Below are positions 18,497 through 27,518 of a stretch of DNA of 27,518 bases, piece by piece (the first letter of the stretch is position 1; each line of letters begins with the position of its first letter). The stretch spans positions 1 to 27,518 of the forward strand of contig MCGO01000356.1 in assembly GCA_002104985.1 (NCBI GenBank), given 5' to 3'. The translations under genes were made by a program, and so were the position numbers. The notes below the pieces were generated by a model that made no database searches, had not been told where the DNA came from, and worked only from the letters and a program-made list of their open reading frames with translations. Source of the stretch: Rhizoclosmatium globosum. Lineage: Eukaryota; Chytridiomycota; Chytridiomycetes; Chytridiales; Chytriomycetaceae.

Positions 18497-19203
18497 TGTC
18501 AGGGGATCTGACGGAGGGAGGGTTGCGGACTTCCTTTTATTCTTTCTTTATTTATTTGTTTATTATCCGGTGGCCTGTGTGGGAAAGCACCGGAAGGGGA
18601 AAATGTAAAAATAGAAACTACCTTGTGAAACAAAGCAGCGTGCGAACGGGCTCTGTTGGTGGAGGGCGTCTGGAACAGGACGGGACGCCACCCGACATAC
18701 TTGACGAGGTGGCCTAGGTACGTTTCTCCCCCTTTCGAGCGTAGTGTCTAGCCTGAGTGTCGGGTTGACCTCCTGTAAGGGATGGAAGGAGGCACCATGA
18801 CTGCAGGCATGTAAGGACAGGAGGGTTAGTACGGGTTTCAAAGCTGGATGGTTTCCCACCTACCCAGACCCGCGCTACGGGAATAGGGGACTGATCAACG
18901 ATCAACTGGGGATCACTGGACGGGTTCGTGGATGTGGACCGAGGACAGTGATCGACTGCGGATGCGAACAGGACGGCTTGCGACAGGGATTCGCTGTAAT
19001 GTGGCTTGGACCTACTGGACGGACTGTGGGAAGGAGGGGACTTCCACTGGCGCATCCGAGATGAGGGGATCGGTTGATAAGGTGATGTTTTCCTTTTTTA
19101 TGTATGATGAGTGAGATACTATTGACTACGTGCTAGGTACCGTTACGTCAGACATGGACAACCTGACGTGCTTGGCGACGGCCGAGCCGGTATCCCGGTC
19201 ACA
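18497..19203 (+). repeat. 3' LTR (707 bp)
   Basis: It matches 11282-11987 from TGTCAGGGG to CCCGGTCACA. Four of the five substitutions between the copies are CG versus TG or CA. Its end lies 19 bases before the acceptor of a nucleolin-like exon. Confidence 0.95.
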
Positions 19204-19222
19204 AACTGACTTCGAGTTCTAG

Positions 19223-20235
19223 GAGAATCCAGCGATGACGACAGCAGCGACGATGATGACGAAGAGGAGGAGGAAAAGCCAGCCGCCAAGAAGCGTGTTG
19301 CTGAAGAAGAGGAGCAAGAGGAGGAGCCAGTTGCCAAGAAGCAGAAGTCTGAGGAGTCTGGAAGCGGTGAAACTAGAAACGGTATGTCCTTTTGACCAAA
19401 AGAAATCCTTAATAATTTGTTTTATTTGTTAGTGTTCGTTGGAAACCTCTCATGGAATGCCGATGAGGATATGGTTGCTGCTCACTTTGCGGAATGTGGA
19501 GAGGTTCTTGCTGTCCGTATCATCACCGACCAAGAATCCGGCCGAAAGAAGGGTTTCGGTTACGTTGAATTTGCTGACGCCGAATCTGCCAAGAACGCTC
19601 TGAAGATGCACGAAACCGAGCTCGATGGCCGTGCTATCCGAGTTGACCTCTCTATCCAAAAGGAGCGTGCTGAGAAGAAGAGCTTCAACAACAAGAACAG
19701 CTTTACTCCATCTGCCCCAACTTCTGCCCCAGCTGACACATTATTTGTTGGAAACATGAGCTTTAACGCTCACGTTGATGGCCTCAAGGAACTCTTTGGA
19801 GAGTACGGAAACGTTACATCTGTCCGTATCCCAACTGATCGCGAGACCGGAGCTGTGAAAGGGTATGTGCATTCGGGGATGATGTGTATTTATTCCTAAA
19901 CTCTTTATACCTCTAGTTTCGGTTACGTCTCATTCTCTAGTGTCGATGAGGCCAAGGCTGCCCTCGAGGCCCTTAATGGAGTCGACTATGAAGGACGAGG
20001 ATTGCGTCTTGACTACAGCACACCAAGAGACAACGCTGGCGGTGCCGGTGGAGCTCGTGGTGGCCGAGGTGGGGGCCGTGGTGGATTCGGAGGTGACCGT
20101 GGAGGTCGTGGAGGAGCTCGCGGTGGCCGTGGTGGATTTGGTGGAGGTCGTGGAGGCGGTCGTGGAGGATTTGGAGCTCCAAGCCGTGGAGGTTTTAGCG
20201 CACAGCCAGCTGGAAAGAAAATTACTTTCGACTAA
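19223..20235 (+). CDS. Nucleolin/Gar2-like protein, 5' exons missing
   Basis: Exons 19223-19381, 19433-19862 and 19917-20235 remain, with 51- and 54-nt introns. The first starts after a TTCTAG acceptor at 19217-19222, with an AACTGAC branch-like site right at the LTR edge. The upstream exons are therefore absent, not just unread. The order is an acidic Ser/Asp/Glu tract with KKxK patches, RRM1 (VFVGNLSWNADED ... KKGFGYVEF), RRM2 (LFVGNMSFNAHVD ... KGFGYVSF) and an RGG-rich tail ending KKITFD. This is the architecture of nucleolar Gar2/Nsr1/nucleolin, which acts in pre-rRNA processing and ribosome assembly. The N-terminus with the start codon is lost in this copy. A transcript started in the LTR could in principle splice in, but no start codon is evident. 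Confidence 0.9.
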
Positions 20236-20295
20236 ATTTCAGACGGATTCTTGTTTCTACATATGAACAAATAAATGCTTCGTAAACTTCAAGTT

Positions 20296-21031
20296 TTATT
20301 GGGCGAATGGGCCCAGTTCTTTCTTTACTCGAGCCCTGATTTCTTGATGATAGCGGTTATCTTTGAAACCTGATCCCTCTTCAGCTTCCTTTCTCAATTC
20401 TTCCTTCCACGCAAGTGCAAATTCGTAGGCAGCGTCATCCACTTCGTTGTCATGGTTGTCAGAATATTGTCCCTTCAGACTGGGCATTCCGTTGTTACTC
20501 AAAAGCTTCATCTTGTAAGAGAATTCCTTCAACTGTTCATGAAATTAAGTTAATCGAGGTGGTCAGGGTTGGGCAGAGGGCAGTAATACATTGTTGACGT
20601 CAAGGGCAGCCGCAACAGCCATTGTGACAGCGAGCGATGCAGAGAGGGTCAGGGCAGTTCCAGTCATGAATGCTCGACCAGCAAACAAGTAAGCTGCAAG
20701 TTTTGGGTCGGCCGCCCGTGCAGCATGACTGGTCTCCATCAGCTTTGCAATTGGAAGCTCCATTTTGCCTGTAACAAGAGAAGTAAGACCAAGAAGATCC
20801 CTCGAAGTAACGAATCTACCTTGTGATCTCATTTTCATTGTGAACAGGATGCCTGAATAGAGTTGGTGGTGAGCAACAGGAACCACGTCACATGAACTAA
20901 ACACCTCCAAAGACAGCCGCAGAGCCAAGACTGACAGCAATCCTAGAAAATGTTAATCTCAACCTTAGAAACCACCCAACTCACTTTCCGAATCGTGCAA
21001 CATTGCTGGTTTCTGGTTCGGTTTGAATCAT
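20296..21031 (-). CDS. TMEM242-like small membrane protein
   Basis: A 177-aa protein in five exons: 20985-21031, 20905-20942, 20820-20852, 20590-20768, 20296-20532 (introns 42-57 nt). Two hydrophobic helices are present: IAVSLGSAAVFGGILF after a short N-terminus, and FMTGTALTLSASLAVTMAVA. The second is followed by LDVNNLKEFSYKMK, which resembles the L-G-V-x-S-M-x-D-F-x-x-K-M region of TMEM242, a mitochondrial inner-membrane factor for respiratory complex assembly. The C-terminal ~75 residues are charged and helical and are not part of the core family. The family call is tentative; the exon structure is well supported by clean phases. It is convergent with the nucleolin-like gene, with stops 60 bp apart. 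Confidence 0.6.
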
Positions 21032-21328
21032 TTGCTTTCTACTTCTGTGAGGAAAAAAAGAACGCTGCATAATCGAATGGTACTGTGGACGAATCCAATC
21101 AATCCTCATCAGTTGAGAAGAACGAGTATTTCAGAAGTGATGATGTTTCATCGTTGATGTCTTATCTACTTTTTTGTGTTAACAACCTATGAGGCCAATA
21201 GTTTCTATTTATTGCAATTTATGTGATTTCTTGTGGTTCATCTTTTCTCGACTGTCAGTTGTTTGTTTGAAGTTCTCATTCTTTCTTGTCCATTTATTCT
21301 ATTTTCCGTGGGTAAATCTCCATTTTAA

Positions 21329-22420
21329 ATGGCCACACCAACGCGGCCGCCACCAGGAGGCCACTCATCGCTCTCGTTGGCGCACGTTGACCGAACAGCG
21401 GCCGCGGGTGTTCCATCGTCGAACGCTTTGAGTGGGCGTGGATTCCGTGCGTTTGAGTCGAATGTTGTGTTTGGCGACGACGGCGCTGGACGGACGGCGC
21501 AGGCGACAAGACGAGACGGTTTGAGTTGTTGTTTTTGTTGGTTGGTTGTTTGGCGGGTTGTCTGACGTGTGTGTTTTGTGGCAGGCGCAACTGAGTCGAC
21601 TCCGATTCAAACTCCGACTCGACGGGCGTCGACGGGTGTTCTGCCTGGCCATTCAACAGACGAACTTGTCCCGGTTTACCGACCTGGGAGGAAACCAGGG
21701 CCGCAGCATCGGCACTCTCTCGCCTTCTCCTCGGAAGCAGAACCACATCAACACTTGGGAAAGAAACGTGTTGTCTTGACTCCGCAATCTTCCTTCAAGT
21801 TGGTATATGATGAGTTGCCTGAAAAGCAATCGGTTAAATCGCTGCAACAACCAGCCCCTGCTGTTCAATCAACATCGGAAACTCATGCAGCTGGCAGAAG
21901 AAATGTCTTTGCAACACATAACATATTGAATCCTCCTGATGATATTGATTTTCCTCGTCCTCGTTCCGCAATGTCTTGCAGCAAAAACAAAAGCTCTATT
22001 TCATTCGCTTCTCCTCCATCTGGCGATATTGTGGAGCCAATTCGGCCTCATCGAAGACCACACTCAACATCATCCCTGAAAAGTAATATTGTCTTTGGAT
22101 CTGACGACTCAACTATACCCTCGACTTCTTCTCCGTCTCCATCAAAGTCTCGGTTCGGCCATTTGATGAACAAGAGCTCAATTATATTTGGGGATGATGG
22201 CGAACGCGCTGAAAGACCTGTCGGTTCCAAGATTCCCATCCCGATACGCCGAACTTTTACACCAGAACCAAAGTTGACCTTTGCTGAATTTACGGGGAAT
22301 TCGGGCACTTCTGATTCTATTCACACCAACTCATCTCCATCCCAACAAAGAAAGAAACTGGATCCAGCGTCTATCGAGATAGTTGCTGGCAAGGCATCTG
22401 GGAAACACCGTGTCTTCTGA
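21329..22420 (+). CDS. Disordered Jupiter-like protein with repeated FGDD motifs
   Basis: A 341-aa protein in two exons, 21329-21518 and 21585-22420 (66-nt intron). It has almost no hydrophobic core. Near the N-terminus is RPPPGGHSSLSL, which resembles the PPGG-x-SS-x-SL element of Jupiter/JPT microtubule-associated proteins. A motif then recurs: ESNVVFGDDG, KSSISFASP, KSNIVFGSDD and KSSIIFGDDG, again like the SNIFG repeats of that family. Many S/TP sites suggest phosphorylation. A cytoskeletal role is inferred from the motifs only. ATG 21329 is the first in frame. A divergent 297-bp gap separates it from the TMEM242-like gene; it is AT-rich and holds nothing I recognise. Confidence 0.6.
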
Positions 22421-22466
22421 TAATTATTATACGTTCGTTCGTTTATTTAGTTAGATTATATAACCA

Positions 22467-22940
22467 TTAAATCACTTGTTTCGTGGGTTTAAGTAGTGTA
22501 ATTGGCCGCATATTTTGTGATGAAAGCCTCTTGTTTATCGTGGAGGACTCCCTTGGAGTCTGGAACAAACATAAAGAGGGAAAAGTCCCTGCCGACCTCG
22601 TGCTCAAATTCATACCTCTGATCCATCCGTCATCAAACACGTGTTGAATGAAAATATCGTCACCCGCTTGAACATTCAACTCATCGGCCAGGTTTTTCTG
22701 GTATGCGTACTTGGCTTGAACGGTTTGGCCAGGTACAAAGTTTGAGGATGCAGCTGCAAGATTAGAATGTATCACTTGCTCCTCGTGTGTCAATGTCTTT
22801 TGAAGGGTTGGTTTTTGTTGAACTGATCGTGTCACAATCAGAACCGCGATTCCAGAGGCAAGTACCAAAACGGAAGCGCACACAATTAGAGTTATGAACG
22901 CTGGAATAGATATTCCAAGAATACGAGGTGCGGGTGCCAT
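22467..22940 (-). CDS. Membrane-anchored SH3 domain protein
   Basis: A 157-aa single-exon protein. One transmembrane helix lies near the N-terminus (PAFITLIVCASVLVLASGIA). A linker of about 40 residues leads to an SH3 domain at about 75-130: VQAKYAYQKNLADELNVQAG (the ALYDY region), DDGWIRGMNL and AGTFPSLCL. SH3 domains bind proline-rich peptides, so this is likely a membrane adaptor in signalling, polarity or osmosensing. It is far shorter than Sho1 and has one helix, not four. A GTATG...GGCAG segment inside the SH3 domain could be read as a 28-nt intron, but removing it destroys the conserved strands. Confidence 0.78.
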   Translation of the reverse strand: MAPAPRILGISIPAFITLIVCASVLVLASGIAVLIVTRSVQQKPTLQKTLTHEEQVIHSNLAAASSNFVPGQTVQAKYAYQKNLADELNVQAGDDIFIQHVFDDGWIRGMNLSTRSAGTFPSLCLFQTPRESSTINKRLSSQNMRPITLLKPTKQVI

Positions 22941-23191
22941 TTTCTATGTAAGTTCGATTTCATCTCAAGGTTTCTAGAAGGGATCCAAGAACCGCGATTT
23001 ACGATTGGTTCTCACAATCCTATATTGTCGCCAAAAGATTCGCGAGGTGTGCGTGTCTGTTCATAGCGAGACGGGTTGATTTCTGCTTGACTTGAGCTTG
23101 GACGGCCAACACGTGTTTGGCCACGCAGGGAAAGGGAGAATCTGATTGGTCGTTGAACCAACACTGAAACTTCACCTACAACAAACATCAT
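22941..23191. promoter_or_regulatory. Divergent promoter region with CACGTG and CCAAT sites
   Basis: These 251 bp lie between the SH3 gene and the PhoD gene. They contain the 10-bp palindrome AACACGTGTT (23108-23117) with a CACGTG E-box at 23110-23115, and two ATTGG (reverse CCAAT) sites at 23004-23008 and 23145-23149. CACGTG is the core site of Pho4-type bHLH regulators of phosphate genes in fungi. Use here is inferred. Confidence 0.5.
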
Positions 23192-25367
23192 ATGGGCCGA
23201 ATAACTGGAGGTGAGGCTATTCTCTTCTTAGCTGTGAAGCAGGTGTTCTGGTTCACTGATTCAAGACGTTCACATCCAGTCTTCCATCACGACCATCCCA
23301 AACGAACGTTATTCATAATCGCCGTCTTCTTAATAACCTCTGCCCGTTTCTCTCTCGTCGTTCCTCGATCCAAGCTGTTTGCTCACGATAAAATCGCAAC
23401 AAGGATATCAATCGAGACTGCAGAATCAGTACCATTCGTTCCATTCTCGCCTGAAATAGAAACCCTTGCGGTCACGGAAAATCTCGTGTATCAGCACGCT
23501 TCGGAGAGCCAGTTCTACAGCCAATGGACAACTGGTCGTGTAAAGTTCAACAAGAATGTGAGGGATTTACGACAACCCACTGGACATCCACCATTTTCTT
23601 CCACGGAGCCTCGATTTCTGCACGGTGTTGCAAGTGGTGACGCTCTCTCAGATCGTGTTATGTAAGGCGGACTTTCTCCTTCCTCCATTTTACTAAATTG
23701 TGCAACCAAAAGAATCTGGACCAAAGTTTCCCCACCGCCCGAAACCGCATCTTTCTATGTCCGATACGACATCTCGTTATCTGCAACAGAGCCTGATTCT
23801 TCCCTTCCGGGCTCTCCTTTTTCTAAACTCGAAACCTCAATCCGTTCTGGTGTCGTTTTGACCGGCCCTGAAGTTGATTACACTGTCAAAATTGACTTGA
23901 CAGGCCTAGATCCCAAAACTGTCTACTATTTCCAGTTTTCAGCACCGTCCAATATCGCCGACCATAAATACGGAAAACCTCATTCACTGGTGTTTAGTCC
24001 TGTCGGGCAAACCAAAACTCTGCCAACAAAGGATGATCCCACCATTTCTTCTGTTCAATTCGCTGTTGTGTCTTGTTCCAACTGGCCTCGTGGGTTCTTC
24101 AATGTGTACTCGTCGATCGCTGCAAGAGACGAAGTCGACGTTGTATTGCATTTGGGTGATTACATCTATGAATATAGGAATGGAGAATACGGCGACGGGA
24201 GCTCTATTGGAAGAATCCCGAAGCCGGACAGAGAGCTATTGACATTAGGAGATTATCGGTAAGAAATTGTTTGTGGCATGAAATGAACTCATTCGACCTT
24301 AAGTGAGCGTCACGCCCAGTACAAAGAAGATGAAGACTTACAGTCGCTTCATCGATTGAAACCGTGGATTGTGATTTGGGAGTAAGTTGATACCAACGCA
24401 TTGAATTATTTTGCTAAACTTCCTTAATGATAGTGACCACGAATTTGTGGATGACATATCTGGATTCTTCAACAGCGCACATTCAAATGAAACTCTTATT
24501 CGGATACCAGCCGCTATGCGAGCCTACTTTGAGTATCTACCCATCCGTGTCCAAAAGAACTTCCACTACAAGCCAGCGCACCTTTCTCTCCAATCTCAGA
24601 ACCGTGATCTTGCAATTGAAGCCGACCAACACAACGGTATCTACCGAAACTTCCACTTCGGGAAGCTCCTAGACCTCATGATGCTGGATACTCGAATCCA
24701 CGGCCGCGATCGAAGTGACTGGGCAACTGTTTTGAACGAAGATCGAACCATTCTTGGTGATGATCAAGAACAATGGCTTGTTCAACAATTACAGGAGTCG
24801 TCAGATAGAGGAGCTGCATGGCGAGTGATCGGAAATCAAGTCGTCTTTGCCCAAATGGATTGGTGGGGCTTGATGTTCAATAGTGATGCATGGGATGGGT
24901 ATCCAGCAAGTCGGAAAAGAATATTGGAAGCAATAGAGAAAAGGAACGTAAAAGATGTCGTCGTCTTGACGGGAGAGTGAGTTCAATTCATTCACCATTG
25001 CATAAGCTAAAACCAATTCAGCGTCCACGCATCCCTCTCGTTCAATGTTCCGAAATCACTAGAGACATATAATTCCAAAACTGGGGAAGGTTCTCTTTTG
25101 GTCGAATTTGTGGCTCCTGCTGTAACTTCTCCGTCGCCTTTGGAATCAATTCATATCGGCTTCTTGAATCCTGTTGCAGAAACGTTATTCCCTAGACTTG
25201 AACCTCATTTGCAGTTTATGGATCTTTCACGGCGAGGGTATATTATTCTGAAGATTGGAATTGAACGGACTGTCTGCGAGTACTGGTATAATAACAATGT
25301 ACGAACGCGAGGTTCAGGAGAAAGTTTGGGTGTCTTGTGGAGACTGATAGGGGTACTGGGCGAATAA
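23192..25367 (+). CDS. phoD: PhoD-type phosphatase/phosphodiesterase
   Basis: A 660-aa protein in five exons: 23192-23661, 23713-24258, 24304-24381, 24434-24976, 25022-25367 (introns 45-52 nt). A helix near residue 40 (TLFIIAVFLITSARFSLVV) should anchor or export it. The N-terminal domain has FLHGVASGDALSDRVI-IWTKVSP, typical of PhoD. The metallophosphatase core shows VVSCSNWPRGFFN, LHLGDYIYEY, WDDHEFVDD and LTGDVHAS, the metal-binding Cys/Asn, Asp, DDHE and His positions. Such enzymes remove phosphate from mono- and diesters, often outside the cell. Every intron joins conserved motifs, so the model is firm. A CACGTG site lies 77 bp upstream of the start. Confidence 0.93.
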
Positions 25368-25881
25368 CAAGAGTGATGCTACAATAAAATAATAGGCATT
25401 TTTGATAAACGAAGAAGTGTCTTGTTGATTCAACGCTTACACAATATATTCATCGATTACTACTACTATGAGGAAGAATTGATTTGTTATTACGTTATTT
25501 GGCTTCTTAAAGTCAAAGGGTTCGAGTTTCTCTTTTACGATACAAAGTGATATTTAAAACCTTCCAAATAAATACCATGGAGTTGACTAACATTAATTCT
25601 TTCAAGACGAAATCAACCGTTTAAAGGCAAAATGGCTAAGGTTCAGGTTCAGGTTCTGACCTTGTAGTTTCCGACTGCCACTGGTGTCTATGAGGTTTAT
25701 GGGACATTCATTTTGTGAGACAATAAATTATGGAAGTAAATCTGCAAAATGGTTATTTGAAATCAACAAAGGACAGCAAGCTCAAGACAAACAAGGATGT
25801 GAAACTCCCAGCAAAAAGAAAGCAATTCAACAAAGTATGAGAACAGCAAGGACGAAAATAGAAGAACAAGACCCCAGCAAA
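25368..25881. other. Intergenic region between convergent genes
   Basis: About 514 bp of AT-rich sequence between the PhoD and Argonaute 3' ends. It has AATAAA-type signals just after the PhoD stop (25384) and a short GGTTCA triplication near 25638-25660. An ORF at 25684-25917 has no recognisable product and is not called. Confidence 0.6.
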
Positions 25882-27518
25882 TCATTGACACACACAACTT
25901 CTCCACCACCAACTTAACCTCTCAGAGAAGTACATTTTCGACTTCAGCTCCTCAACAACATTTTCAAAATCTTCTGCCCGAATCCGGCAGTCCCTGCTCT
26001 CGCGGTAGCTCAGTGCACGGATTGCCACAATATTGGCGTAGCGAATTGCTGGAACCAACGCCGTAGTTCTCGTGCTATTTAAAAGTTGATGACATTCAAA
26101 ACCTCAAACATTTTGAACAAACTTTGTGTCCAGACGGCATAATTTGAAGCACATCTCTTCAAGTTCCGAATTATTAAAGTTACTTTCATTGAGAATGACT
26201 CGGTAGTTTACAGGGGATTCTCCTCTTTCTCCTGAATGCAAGACAAAATCGTGGATGTGAGGCTCAGTTACACCTATCAGACGTGTAAACATTCACACCC
26301 AAAATAAATACTCTCACCAGAGTTCACCACTGTCCCAAAATCAACTTCCTTTTTACTGTTGAGGCAGTCTTTCTGAAAAAAGAGTCGCCCGTGATTTCTG
26401 TTGACAAGGATAAAAGTGATCCTGCACTCCACACTTCAAGGCACCTTTCATGATATCAACTTCCCGTTTTGCGACGTAAGAACAATTTTCCTCAAGTACC
26501 CCGTCACGGAAGTAAATAACACGCGAAGGAGCTCGAAGCTTCGTTTCAAACTTTTTCAAAAGTCCACTAAATTTGGAAGACAAATTAGTGATGATTCTTT
26601 CGCGCGGACCTTGGACTCCAACTTCAGCGTTTGGTAACGTATCTGCAAGCAAAGTTATCGACATAATATGTTGTTTGAAGACTTACTCTTTGTCCATAGA
26701 AGCAACGACAGAGCCAATCGACGCCTGGCCTTGATACTGTGGCGGATGCATGATTGTACCAGCAACGAACATAGCCCCCTCAGTCTGTGATACGTCACTA
26801 AGGATATTAAAATCTGTGACAAAATTGATCCCACCCAGCTTGGAGTTAATAAGCATCAGAAGATCTAGCATTTTGAAATGGCAATATTCTGGGTCAAGCG
26901 ATTGGGTTCCGACGATGTATGTCAAATTCCAAGTTCTGTATCGGCACATCTTTCAATCAACTTCCGAGAGGCAATGCAACCACACATAATACAAATTTAC
27001 TTGATCGAGAAGACTTGATGGTCGACAGAAACTCCGAATGCCCGCCCCGCCTTGATGGGCAATAGCGGGTCTTTTCCACAACCATGCCAAACTCCTCCCC
27101 AGTATTTTGAACCATTTTCACAAATTGAGCCGGATTTTCGGTGGTTAATCTTGTGGCTGAGTCAAAGACAGCAATTGTCCAACTTTCAAGACGTGTTGGA
27201 CGCACAAACTAAAGTTCTTTAGACACAATACCACCAATATCAACGACTAACCTGAACAAAATTAATACCCTCGCCAATTCTATTGATTTTTAACGCCAGG
27301 ATCCAATAATCAGACAGGCTGGGAAGTTGCGCTCCCAACCAACCGTAATCCACAAAGCAAAAGACGACTTTGATACTTGGATTGAAGAATTTCGTGAGCT
27401 TCGAACAGCTGGCTTGTGCGTAATATCATTCGTCATGAAACAAAAGATAGTCACAACAGCAACATCGCCATGCTGCTTCATCACCTCTGCCACAGCTCGA
27501 GCAGAGTATCTTGTACGT
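25882..27518 (-). pseudogene. AGO: Argonaute (MID-PIWI part), frame broken, 5' partial
   Basis: Argonaute binds small RNAs and silences matching transcripts. Segments, in gene order, are 27252 to the window edge (uncertain), 26687-27208, 26318-26642, 26123-26273 and 25882-26074. The joining introns are 43-48 nt. Recognised parts are RLESWTIAVFD (MID start), IERCADTELGI, INSKLGGINFV, MFVAGTIMHPP, ASIGSVVASMD, VIYFRDGVLEE, ITFILVNRNHGRLFF, DFVLHSGERGES and PAIRYANIVAIRAL. To link them the frame must change near 26422, 26626, 26925 and 26960. The first catalytic Asp (usual GADVTHP) is Thr here (AGTIMHP), while the RDG Asp is kept; the Gly-Ile-Gln-Gly-Thr region is also altered. It is therefore either a decaying slicer-dead gene or a divergent one with sequence errors. 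The Argonaute identity itself is firm. Confidence 0.8.

Larger units (their letters stand above)
11282..19203 (+). mobile_element. Ty3-type LTR retrotransposon with an EEP domain
   Basis: A 7.9-kb element bounded by two LTRs in direct orientation, each starting TG and ending CA. In order it holds a primer-binding-site candidate, a ~570-bp leader, a gag-like ORF, RNase H, an exonuclease III-like domain, integrase with a long insert, GPY/F and chromodomain-like segments, a small 3' ORF and a purine tract. RNase H before integrase marks the Ty3 order. The chromodomain-like tail points to the chromovirus branch. Protease and reverse transcriptase were not found, and pol is split by at least three frame breaks, so the copy looks non-autonomous. 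There is no target-site duplication: TCTCC lies before the left LTR and AACTG after the right one. Confidence 0.9.

Noticed and set aside
21294..21746. Minus-strand ORFs over the Jupiter-like gene
   Set aside because: Low-complexity Arg/Ser/Gln sequence that mirrors the sense gene, with no plausible start context or domain.
22583..22611. Possible 28-nt intron in the SH3 gene
   Set aside because: Removing it deletes the conserved Gly-x-Asn and GTFP strands of the SH3 domain; reading through gives a normal domain.
25635..25662. GGTTCA triplication as a telomere-like or regulatory repeat
   Set aside because: Only three imperfect units; too short to separate from chance.
25684..25917. 77-aa plus-strand ORF
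   Set aside because: No domain, odd composition, and it overlaps the 3' end of the Argonaute gene on the other strand.

Overview
The window looks like nuclear DNA of a filamentous or zoosporic fungus. The evidence is spliceosomal introns of about 40-70 nt with GTRNGT-type donors and CTRAY-like branch points, a Zn2Cys6 regulator, an RTA1-type membrane protein, a kinesin-7 and a chromodomain-type Ty3 element. Prolyl oligopeptidase, a TMEM242-like protein and a Jupiter-like protein would fit an early-diverging lineage such as a chytrid, but this is inference and I cannot name the species.

Left arm (1-11281). The end of an RTA1-family gene is followed by a broken, internally duplicated membrane protein (DUF1475-like) and an MA3/eIF4G-like protein with one frame break. 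A run of 37 G separates the latter from a convergent five-finger C2H2 gene. Next, on the minus strand, come a 12-exon prolyl oligopeptidase that needs a 5-nt microexon, a second MA3-like protein with three copies of a short LTAK-type motif, and a Zn2Cys6 factor. The Zn2Cys6 gene shares a 163-bp divergent promoter with a plus-strand kinesin-7. The kinesin reading frame runs into the left LTR of a retrotransposon in the middle of the motor domain.

Retrotransposon (11282-19203). It has two LTRs of 706 and 707 bp that differ by about five transitions and ten small indels. The inside holds a gag-like ORF, RNase H, an exonuclease III/APE1-type endonuclease domain (EEP) with its catalytic residues kept, a zinc-binding plus DD35E integrase, about 265 unrecognised residues, a GPY/F module and a chromodomain-like tail. 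I find no protease or reverse transcriptase. An APE-type endonuclease between RNase H and integrase is not an arrangement I know for Ty3 elements, and it is the main candidate for something undescribed.

Right arm (19204-27518). The right LTR abuts an intron of a different gene, a nucleolin/Gar2-like protein that has lost its 5' exons. There is no target-site duplication, so the element joins two truncated unrelated genes. This means either LTR-LTR recombination or an assembly join. Then follow a TMEM242-like gene (minus), a disordered Jupiter-like protein with repeated FGDD motifs (plus), a membrane-anchored SH3 protein (minus), a PhoD-type phosphatase (plus) whose upstream region has a CACGTG site, and a 5'-partial Argonaute (minus). 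The Argonaute lacks the first catalytic aspartate and has at least four frame breaks.

Frame breaks are limited to the DUF1475-like gene, the first MA3-like gene, the element and the Argonaute. The long multi-exon genes between them splice together cleanly.
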